From Occultella gossypii (lineage in GTDB: Bacteria > Actinomycetota > Actinomycetes > Actinomycetales > Beutenbergiaceae), in contig NZ_JAGSHT010000023.1 in NCBI RefSeq assembly GCF_019947135.1, positions 62,001 through 126,000 of the forward strand: DNA of 64,000 nt. The letters run 5' to 3'. Position numbers and translations under genes: made by a program. This document shows positions 57,966 through 64,000 of the stretch, one piece after another (position 1 is the first letter of the stretch; the number at the start of each line of letters is the position of its first letter). Under the pieces are notes generated by a model that made no database searches, was not told where the DNA came from, and saw only the letters and a program-made list of their open reading frames with translations.

Positions 57966-59214
57966 TTCGGCAGGAAATCCTCAAGGGGGCAGTCGCAACC
58001 GAACTCGGGCGATCTGGCGTCCAAATCTGCCCGACAGTCCGAGCATGGGGCCGCGACCTTCGCAGGGATGGCCCATCGCCGTGCTGACGGCGACAATACT
58101 CACGACGCCCTTGGCCGGCGCCTCCAGTTTCCTATCATACGTCGGCCTTCCGATGCTCGGCGCTGGGGTCCTCCTCAACGCGCTACGTCGTAGGAGCACG
58201 ACGGGAAGTCCGCCGAGTTCGGGTCCGGTGCTCTTAGCAACTTGGCTTGTCCTGACGACACTGGTGACAGCGCTCTTCTCTGACCGAGCCGAGGTAGCAC
58301 CTCTGGCGCTGGTAGGGCTGGTTGCACTGACGGCCTGCTTAGCCGCCAGCTACTACCGATCGGCAAGCGACCTCCGTGTAGTTGAGTCGACGATTCTCGT
58401 GGCGACATCAATCCTCGCGATCGCGTTCATTGCTTTTGCTGGTCCCCGAGTCATTGGTGGAGGCGCCAACTCCTGGGCGCTCATCTATGAGAACTCGAAC
58501 TGGATCAACTCCAACACACTCGGTCTTGTCTTCGCCATCGCAATTGGGGCCGGCGTCGGGCGGACTCTACGAAACGAACGGCGCCTCCTACCAGTACTCG
58601 CCGTCACGCTCTGCACCGCAGCGCTCGCCTTGACATTCTCGCGGAGCGCATACCTCGCCGCAGGCGCGATTCTGCTGCACGTGCTCGTGGGCAAGCGGAA
58701 GGCATTCCTCCTACTCCTACCAGTACTCCTGATTGGCTACGCGAACCTTCCGATGGCGGTCCAAGACCGCGTCACGTACACCACTGCTGGGAGCGGCCTG
58801 GATCCTTCGTCCTCGGTCAGGCTTGAGTTGTGGAGAGCAGCGCTAGCCATCGCTCGCGACAACCCGGTACTTGGCGTTGGCTTCCACTCGATCCGCCCCG
58901 CACTGGTCGAGTATGGTGCGCCTGACGGGCTCGCGTTTCCCCACAACGCTTATTTGACACTTCTACTGGGAGCCGGTGCGATCACCTTCGCCATAGTAAT
59001 CGCGTGGATCGGCGGATATTGCGTGCGGCTTGTGAGGCAGTCTCGCCAGGACCCAACGGGGTCCGCCTGGACACGCCTCCTCACGTTGACGGCCGCGCTG
59101 GTTTGCTCATTCTTCGGCGAGCCGCTTCTGAGCCCGATCCCGACGATCATGCTCCTGGCACTGTTGACCGCGCCGTTCGTGAAGCCCGATCCTGGGAGGA
59201 CCCGTGACCTATAG
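57958..59214 (+). CDS. O-antigen ligase/polymerase-like membrane protein
   Basis: The 418-residue protein has about 11 hydrophobic segments and the Wzy_C-type region: a large periplasmic loop following YANLPMAVQDRVTYTTAG, with RLELWRAALAIARDNPVLGVGFHSIRPAL and FPHNAYLTLLLGAG, the typical O-antigen ligase/polymerase (PF04932) block. It most probably polymerises repeat units (Wzy) or ligates the glycan to an acceptor. It overlaps the flippase gene by eight bases, start ATG 57958. Base composition here is lower in G+C than in the left half of the window. Confidence 0.85.
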   Translation: MRSSAGNPQGGSRNRTRAIWRPNLPDSPSMGPRPSQGWPIAVLTATILTTPLAGASSFLSYVGLPMLGAGVLLNALRRRSTTGSPPSSGPVLLATWLVLTTLVTALFSDRAEVAPLALVGLVALTACLAASYYRSASDLRVVESTILVATSILAIAFIAFAGPRVIGGGANSWALIYENSNWINSNTLGLVFAIAIGAGVGRTLRNERRLLPVLAVTLCTAALALTFSRSAYLAAGAILLHVLVGKRKAFLLLLPVLLIGYANLPMAVQDRVTYTTAGSGLDPSSSVRLELWRAALAIARDNPVLGVGFHSIRPALVEYGAPDGLAFPHNAYLTLLLGAGAITFAIVIAWIGGYCVRLVRQSRQDPTGSAWTRLLTLTAALVCSFFGEPLLSPIPTIMLLALLTAPFVKPDPGRTRDL

Positions 59215-60364
59215 AATTCTCCAGATCAGTGGAACCGCGACGGGTGGCGGATGGTTCATCGATCAGGTCTCGGAGTTGGCCGATCGGGGCCACCACGTTG
59301 AAACCGTTGTCACGAACGACGGCCCGTTGAAGGATCAACTCGAGGCGCTCGGCATGCGGGTACACGTGATCCCATTTCGGGGATACCGACCACGAGACTG
59401 GTGGCGCGTTTGGAGAGCATATAGGCATTTGGTGAGATTGATCCGCGATGGAGAATTCGACGTGGTGCACGCTCATTTGTACAAGACAATGATCACATGC
59501 CGCATGATTCTGCGCGGGCGGTCGCGCCCCGTATTGATCTCACAGGTGGCAGGGACTGTCCACCTTAAGAGCACACTGCTGTCCGCAATCGATCGCGCCA
59601 CCCTGCGGTGGGATACGACACTGGTTGCATCGTGCACGGACTTTGCGGAGACGTACCGGCGAATCGGTGCACGTAATGTTCGAACGAATTTCTACGGATG
59701 CCACACGGAGAACTTTGCACCTTCGGACACGCCTTCACCCTTTCGCGAAGAGTTCTCCTTGGATAGATCCGATATTGCTGTCGGCATGGTTGCACACATG
59801 TATCCAACGACTCTGCGCGCGTTCAGAGATGTCGGCGTGAAAGGACACGAGACGTTCATTGATGCGGCAGCGATTCTTGCAGAACGTTTTAGGGACGTTC
59901 GTTTCTTCGTCGTAGGCGACGAGTTCAGCGGGGACGGCAGCTATCGCCGCGCTCTGCAACAGCGAGCGTCGAAGCTCGTCTCGACGAACAGACTTCAATT
60001 CCTAGGCCACCGGACCGACATGCGGAACGTCCTTTCAGGTCTTGACATTCTGAGCAACCCATCCCTGAGCGAATCCGCCTCGTATACGATGATCGAAGCC
60101 GCACTGATGGAGAAGCCGGTTGTCGCGACCCGTGTCGGAGGACTGAAGGACACTGTGCTAGACGGACGAACCGGTCGGCTCGTGGACCCAGCGGAGGCCA
60201 CCCAGTTGGCCGAGGCCATCAGCTCGTTGATCGTGGACGCAGACCTGCGGCGTGAATTCGGTAGGGCAGGGAGGCGTCACGTCCTCGGGCTCTTCGACAT
60301 CCATGCAACGGTCGATGTTCTCGAGGCCATTTACGCGGACACCATCGACGGAGAGCACTCGTGA
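59204..60364 (+). CDS. GT4-family glycosyltransferase
   Basis: The 386-residue GT-B enzyme shows the GT4 plan: N-terminal acceptor domain opening ILQISGTATGGGWFIDQVSELADRGHHVETV (Gly-rich loop), middle hinge, and the nucleotide-sugar domain with VGDEFSGDGSYRRALQQ, FLGHRTDMRNVLSGLDILSNPSLSESASYTMIEAALMEKPVVATRVGGLKD (the E-x7-E pattern: ESASYTMIE). Probably adds one sugar to the growing lipid-linked unit in the cytoplasm. Start GTG 59204 overlaps the polymerase gene. The segment around 59.7-59.9 kb is clearly AT-richer than the window's left part. Confidence 0.9.
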   Translation: MTYRILQISGTATGGGWFIDQVSELADRGHHVETVVTNDGPLKDQLEALGMRVHVIPFRGYRPRDWWRVWRAYRHLVRLIRDGEFDVVHAHLYKTMITCRMILRGRSRPVLISQVAGTVHLKSTLLSAIDRATLRWDTTLVASCTDFAETYRRIGARNVRTNFYGCHTENFAPSDTPSPFREEFSLDRSDIAVGMVAHMYPTTLRAFRDVGVKGHETFIDAAAILAERFRDVRFFVVGDEFSGDGSYRRALQQRASKLVSTNRLQFLGHRTDMRNVLSGLDILSNPSLSESASYTMIEAALMEKPVVATRVGGLKDTVLDGRTGRLVDPAEATQLAEAISSLIVDADLRREFGRAGRRHVLGLFDIHATVDVLEAIYADTIDGEHS

Positions 60365-61275
60365 CGAGTCGGTGGCCACGCCTCCTCCTGAAGGCTACGA
60401 GAGGGACTCGGGCCCGCAACTATCCGCTCTTTCCGCGCGATACCTGGACAGCGCGATACCCGCTGGACTGGCGCAGCCTCGCGGCATCGACTGACGCCCG
60501 TGGTGCAGTGATGGTCGGTCAGGAGGATGGCGAGCCCTGGCTTCATCCGGTTGCGACCAGTTTCGCCCTGCTTGCCCGGCTCCAGACCACTCCAGGGCCC
60601 TCGGAGGTCAAGATCATCGAGGCTTCCGTTCGTAGCCTCATAGAGGCTCAGTGCGCAGATGGCTCGTGGCGCTACCCCGTGGCCGTGCCGAGATACGGAG
60701 CACGCCCGGGATGGTCCTCCGGCATGGCCCAGGGACTGGCGATCTCTGCCTTGACCCGGTCCGCCGGGGTACTCACGAGCGCCGCGCTCGGCGTCACGAT
60801 CGAGGCCAGTGTCCGTCGCGCTCACGATCACATGATGCTGCCGACCACCGCAGGCGGTTGCTCGGTATTCGACGCCGCAGGCGCACCATTCTTCGAGGAG
60901 TGCCCGGTCGAACCAGTTCCGTACATCCTGAACGGCGCCTGCTTCGCACTGATCGGGCTCTGGGACTTCGAGCGGACCTTCGGAGGAGAGGCTGGCGCCG
61001 CAGCGGCGCGCCGACTGTCCTCATTGTTGCCAGCATGGGATCTGGGCTACTGGTCGCGCTACGACCTCCGATCGGGCGCACCGAGTTCGCCCGATTACCA
61101 CAGCCTCCATGTTTCCTTGCTGCGGGTCCTCGACGACCTGTACACCGAGGACTTCGCTGAGTACGCAACCCGCTTCCAGCAGTACCGCACGTCCCGCCCC
61201 CACAGATGGAAGGCCCTAGCAGTGCTTGCTGTTGAGCGGCTGTTGGTCCCAGTCGAGGTACGGCATGAGACGTGA
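60361..61275 (+). CDS. D-glucuronyl C5-epimerase-like protein
   Basis: The 304-residue protein resembles the C-terminal catalytic domain of D-glucuronyl C5-epimerases (heparosan epimerase type): LHPVATSFALLARL, GWSSGMAQGLAISALTRS, VPYILNGACFALIGLWDFERTFG and YWSRYDLRSGAPSSPDYHSLHVSLLRVLDDLY are family-like. The family flips C5 of glucuronate residues in a polymer or lipid-linked unit, changing GlcA to IdoA, but an alternate uronic-acid substrate is possible. No signal peptide is visible, so it probably acts in the cytoplasm on the lipid-linked unit. Start GTG 60361 overlaps the previous stop. No UDP-glucose dehydrogenase is in this window. Confidence 0.75.
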   Translation: MTSRWPRLLLKATRGTRARNYPLFPRDTWTARYPLDWRSLAASTDARGAVMVGQEDGEPWLHPVATSFALLARLQTTPGPSEVKIIEASVRSLIEAQCADGSWRYPVAVPRYGARPGWSSGMAQGLAISALTRSAGVLTSAALGVTIEASVRRAHDHMMLPTTAGGCSVFDAAGAPFFEECPVEPVPYILNGACFALIGLWDFERTFGGEAGAAAARRLSSLLPAWDLGYWSRYDLRSGAPSSPDYHSLHVSLLRVLDDLYTEDFAEYATRFQQYRTSRPHRWKALAVLAVERLLVPVEVRHET

Positions 61276-62308
61276 CACGCGAACAGTACGGCTCGTCGCG
61301 CCGCGGCGATCACCACATACGCAGACTTGGGTGCGCGCATTCACGTCACGGGGCTGGGAGGTCGAACTCGCATCTTTGACCTTTGGCCGCAGCGCCGTGT
61401 CATGGTGGATGCTCCCCTGGCGCGCACTCAAGGGCCGATTCAGTCCGAGACCAGCCGTGACGGTATTCCAGTCCATGGGCGCCCACGGACTCCTGGGTGC
61501 GCTCCTACCCCGGTCTCGACGGACCGTTGTTGTGCCCTGGGGTAGCGAGGTTGAGGCTGCTCGACGCTCGCGGTGGCGCTCCTGGATCGGAGGCTTCATT
61601 CTCCGGCGGGCCGACGTCGCACTGGTGACATCGAACGACATGGCGGAGACACTGCGGAGTCTCTGGCCGTCCTCGGCTCCGGAACTCATCGTCATCTCCT
61701 GGGGCGTTTCCGACGCCGCGCTGCGGCAGCATGACCACACCGCGGCGCGGCGCACGGTTGAACGAACAACGACCGCAGACCACAACTCGACCGTCGTGCT
61801 AGCCCCACGCGGCGTCGGCGGCGTCTATCGCCATCACCTTGTCCTTGAGGCATTCCGGCAAGCGCGCCGAACGAGGCTCGATCTCCACCTCCTCGTGATC
61901 GACACGAGGCGAACGGATGCCACCGAGTACGAACCGTCCGACAGCGATGGAGTCACCATCCTCCCGATGCAGCCGCGGTCGGAACTGCACACACTCCTCG
62001 CCGGAGTTGACGGTGTCGTTTCGATCCCCGCAGCAGACCAGCGCTCGACATCCGTACTCGAGGCGATCGCACTAGGTGCTCGCGTCCTTCTGAGTGACAT
62101 TCCAGCGTACAGAGAACTTCTGGTCGAAGGCGCGGATGTCGACATTCTCGGAGAACCTGTCCTGGAATCCCTCACTTTGGCCTTTCGCTCGATTCAGCCG
62201 ACGACACTCGCCGCACGGGAAGCGAACCAGCAATGGGCGCGTGCCCATGAGCGCGAGTCGATCCAATTCGATAGGATCGTGACGGCGTGCACCAGGGACG
62301 CCCGATGA
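61265..62308 (+). CDS. Glycosyltransferase, GT-B type
   Basis: The 347-residue protein has a GT4-like plan: RLVAPRRSPHTQTWVRAFTSRGWEVELAS at the start, then VVVPWGSEVE and later STVVLAPRGVGGVYRHHLVLEAFRQARR, DVDGVVSIPAADQRSTSVLEAIALGARVLLSD, with the E-rich donor motif (STSVLEAIALG). It is somewhat diverged from classical GT4. ATG 61265 overlaps the epimerase gene by 11 bases; GAGG lies about seven bases upstream. It likely adds a sugar to the repeat unit, with order among the three glycosyltransferases unknown. Confidence 0.8.
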   Translation: MRRDTRTVRLVAPRRSPHTQTWVRAFTSRGWEVELASLTFGRSAVSWWMLPWRALKGRFSPRPAVTVFQSMGAHGLLGALLPRSRRTVVVPWGSEVEAARRSRWRSWIGGFILRRADVALVTSNDMAETLRSLWPSSAPELIVISWGVSDAALRQHDHTAARRTVERTTTADHNSTVVLAPRGVGGVYRHHLVLEAFRQARRTRLDLHLLVIDTRRTDATEYEPSDSDGVTILPMQPRSELHTLLAGVDGVVSIPAADQRSTSVLEAIALGARVLLSDIPAYRELLVEGADVDILGEPVLESLTLAFRSIQPTTLAAREANQQWARAHERESIQFDRIVTACTRDAR

Positions 62309-63522
62309 AGATCGCCCTCGTCAACCAGTACGTGGTCCCCCCGGGCGCGGGTGGTGGCTCCCGCCACTTGGACCTGGCGCGAGAATGGGCGGCAGCGGGC
62401 GACTCGGTCGAAATTCTCTCAGGTTCCTTCAACCATTTCGCCCAGGAGGCTCCGCATGGGCACCGAGACACACTCTCGGTGCACGATGGCGTTCGCATCC
62501 ACCCACTCTGGACACCGGGTTACCGCGGGAACGGCCTGCGCAGAATTCTCGACATGGTCTGGTTTGGGGCGCGGGCAGCGTTGTGTCGCAAATCCCTGAG
62601 CGGCGTTGACATCGTGATCGGGTCCTCTCCTCACCCGTTAGCAGCCTGCGCCGCCGCCATCCTCGCGAGACGCTTGCGCGTCCCATTCATCTATGAGGTT
62701 CGCGACCTTTGGCCCGAGACTCTGATCGACCTCGGATCGTTGGACCGCGAAGGGGTTGCCGCCCGTTCGCTCTTCGCGATCGAGGCAAAGCTCGTGCGTA
62801 CTGCGGCAGTCACGGTCGGGGTGCCCCCACTGATGCGGTCGTACCTCGATTCGCGGAACCTCCACCCCCGCCAGTACGTGCACATCCCAAACGGGGCGGT
62901 CCTATCCGACGAGGTATCGAACGAGCGGTCGCATCGCGTCTCACGAATGATCGATGATCTGGGTAGCAAGGGTAGAACGGTCTTCGTCTACGCGGGTTCA
63001 CTCGGGCGGGCGAATGGCGTGAAGGCGGTGGTCGTCGCAGCCACTCGCCTCGAGTCCCGCGGCGCCGACCTCGTTGTGCTCGGGGACGGACCAGAGCGTC
63101 GCAGTCTTGAAGAGCTCGTGGCAAAACTGGGCTCCACCAATGTCCACTTCACAGGCCAACTGCCCAAGCCGGTAGCCCTTGCATGCATGAGCGCGTCCAC
63201 CGCGTCCATCTTCCACCTCCTCGATGCGCCAGTCTTCAAGTACGGTCTCAGTCCGAACAAGCTCATCGATTACCTTGCTGCTGGTCGCCCACTGATTTAC
63301 GCCGGACCCCAGGTCGAAAATCCGGGCACCCGATCGGGGGCGTGCGTCATAGCACGCCCGGGCGACTCCGCGTCGATCGCCGAGGCGATGCGATCGATCA
63401 TCTCCATGCCCGTCGAAGTACGCGACGCGTTGGGGACCAAGGCTCGCGACCACGCAACTCGGGAGCACTCAATTTCAACTCTCGCGGTCCGATACCGCGA
63501 TGTCCTGAATCGAAGTGCATGA
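62305..63522 (+). CDS. GT4-family glycosyltransferase, WbuB/WlaH-like
   Basis: The 405-residue GT-B enzyme opens with MKIALVNQYVVPPGAGGGSRHLDLAREWAAAGDSVEI, has the Asp/Arg-rich region VPFIYEVRDLWPETLIDLGSL typical of the WbuB subgroup, then VFVYAGSLGRANGVKAVV, LVVLGDGPERRSLEELV, and the donor site YGLSPNKLIDYLAAGRPLIYAGP. WbuB-type enzymes transfer L-fucosamine-like amino sugars, in line with an amino-sugar-based glycan, but the specificity is not certain. ATG 62305 overlaps the previous stop (ATGA). Last gene of the nine-gene operon. Confidence 0.9.
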   Translation: MKIALVNQYVVPPGAGGGSRHLDLAREWAAAGDSVEILSGSFNHFAQEAPHGHRDTLSVHDGVRIHPLWTPGYRGNGLRRILDMVWFGARAALCRKSLSGVDIVIGSSPHPLAACAAAILARRLRVPFIYEVRDLWPETLIDLGSLDREGVAARSLFAIEAKLVRTAAVTVGVPPLMRSYLDSRNLHPRQYVHIPNGAVLSDEVSNERSHRVSRMIDDLGSKGRTVFVYAGSLGRANGVKAVVVAATRLESRGADLVVLGDGPERRSLEELVAKLGSTNVHFTGQLPKPVALACMSASTASIFHLLDAPVFKYGLSPNKLIDYLAAGRPLIYAGPQVENPGTRSGACVIARPGDSASIAEAMRSIISMPVEVRDALGTKARDHATREHSISTLAVRYRDVLNRSA

Positions 63523-63603
63523 CCGGTGGACCACCATCGGCCCATCACGGAGTCCCGGTCCTCGAGGACCTGGACAGCCTCAAAACCGTCACGGCATCAG
63601 CCC

Positions 63604-63619
63604 GCACGGTGGGCCGTGC
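63604..63619 (+). terminator. Possible terminator hairpin after the glycosyltransferase operon
   Basis: GCACGG, loop TGGG, CCGTGC: six perfect pairs, 82 bases past the operon's last stop. Short stem and no T tract. Confidence 0.3.
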
Positions 63620-63629
63620 CCGCACCCCG

Positions 63630-63653
63630 TAGTATGAGCGGACGTATCGTCCG
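63630..63653 (+). promoter_or_regulatory. Promoter -10 and leader hairpin for wzz-like gene
   Basis: TAGTAT fits the -10 consensus. Four bases later CGGACG-TAT-CGTCCG can fold, around the expected transcript start. It lies about 75 bases before the GTG at 63712, between operons. Confidence 0.45.
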
Positions 63654-63711
63654 GCCGGGGTGATGTCATGGCCGGGTTGGCTGGATGCAACCCAGTGTGC
63701 TTGGAGAATTC

Positions 63712-64000
63712 GTGGATCTGCGGGACTACCTGACACTGATCCGAAAGCGTTGGACGAGTGTGGCGATCGTGACGCTCGTCGTTCTCGCGATGACGTCGAT
63801 CGTCACGGTGCTATCTCCGACGAACTACACCGCTCGGACCACCATCTTCTTCGCGGTCCAAGGCGGTGGATCCGTGAGCGACCTGGTGCAGGGTTCCACG
63901 TATGCCGAGAAGCAGGTCCAGTCGTATGCCGAGGTAGCCGTCGCTCCCATCGTCCTCGCGCCAGTGATCGACGAACTGGGACTGAACACCACCGTAGGCG
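63712..64000 (+). CDS. Wzz/CpsC-type chain-length determinant protein (partial)
   Basis: The 96 visible codons encode a Wzz-like polysaccharide co-polymerase start: DLRDYLTLIRKRW, then a membrane helix (about residues 16-37, SVAIVTLVVLAMTSIVTVL), and an extracytoplasmic part with SPTNYTARTTIFFAVQGGGSVSDLVQGSTYAEKQVQSYAEVA. In actinobacteria such proteins are often fused to a C-terminal tyrosine kinase (CpsD/Wzc-like), which would lie outside the window. It would set the chain length of the glycan polymerised by the neighbouring polymerase-like protein. Start GTG 63712 with TTGGAG six bases upstream. Confidence 0.85.
   Translation, partial: MDLRDYLTLIRKRWTSVAIVTLVVLAMTSIVTVLSPTNYTARTTIFFAVQGGGSVSDLVQGSTYAEKQVQSYAEVAVAPIVLAPVIDELGLNTTVG

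Overview
The window comes from a high-GC Gram-positive actinomycete, most likely a member of the Micrococcales; I cannot name a genus. Evidence: very high G+C with many GTG and TTG starts, several genes that appear to begin directly at the transcript end (a TAnnnT -10 hexamer 5-7 bases before the start codon), and actinobacterial marker families (Glp/RimJ/GlpR division module, acVLRF1 peptidyl-tRNA hydrolase, DUF3027, DUF2530, IdeR-type DtxR regulator, and an NlpC/P60 hydrolase behind a cyclic-di-AMP riboswitch). I see no insertion sequences, phage genes or CRISPR array.

Layout. 0-2 kb: glp-rimJ-glpR on the minus strand. 2-7.3 kb: 5-formyl-THF cyclo-ligase, a large membrane-anchored penicillin-acylase-type hydrolase, FmdB-like zinc ribbon, SAF/CpaB-like protein and MscL. 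7.5-12.2 kb: one giant helicase-like protein whose Walker motifs are broken. 12.4-17.6 kb: DUF488, a decayed LuxR-type regulator, a tyrosine phosphatase, an F420-dependent LLM oxidoreductase, tRNA-Arg(CCU), a SRPBCC protein, an Arg-rich micro-ORF coupled to ornithine aminotransferase, and a tandem universal stress protein. 17.7-19.6 kb: c-di-AMP riboswitch with NlpC/P60 hydrolase, and a DtxR regulator. 19.7-22.7 kb: a citrate-synthase-like protein lacking its catalytic residues, serC, and an SDR. 22.7-26.8 kb: ykoF-E-D-C hydroxymethylpyrimidine/thiamine-precursor uptake operon under a TPP riboswitch and a hairpin that covers the ribosome binding site. 26.9-33.9 kb: MarR-MFS pair, a PhoX phosphatase behind four PHO-box-like units, a purine permease, DUF2530 and a D-2-hydroxyacid dehydrogenase. 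33.9-41.4 kb: an unusual cluster of a SAM methyltransferase, an alpha/beta-hydrolase fused to a GT-B glycosyltransferase, a second paralogous hydrolase with a Cys nucleophile, and a divergent LAL-type LuxR regulator. 41.4-50.1 kb: mostly housekeeping and hypothetical genes, including a mannose-6-phosphate-isomerase-like protein that has lost zinc ligands.

50.3-64 kb carries a surface-polysaccharide locus. A PglF/CapD-like UDP-sugar 4,6-dehydratase stands at 50.3 kb, then (after a secreted GWGDELI-repeat protein, DUF3027 and a cold-shock protein) a tightly overlapping operon encodes a PglE-like aminotransferase, PglC-like phosphoglycosyl transferase, PglD-like acetyltransferase, flippase, polymerase-like protein, three glycosyltransferases and a glucuronyl C5-epimerase-like protein. 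A Wzz-type chain-length protein is cut by the right edge. Together these suggest a lipid-linked glycan started by a bacillosamine-type diamino sugar. Base composition drops visibly inside the operon, consistent with acquisition or exchange of the locus.

Small-scale features worth attention are the secreted nine-residue repeat protein, the hydrolase-glycosyltransferase fusion cluster, several full-length 'pseudoenzymes', two micro-ORFs that overlap the gene behind them, and short direct repeats that straddle the stop codons of four unrelated genes.
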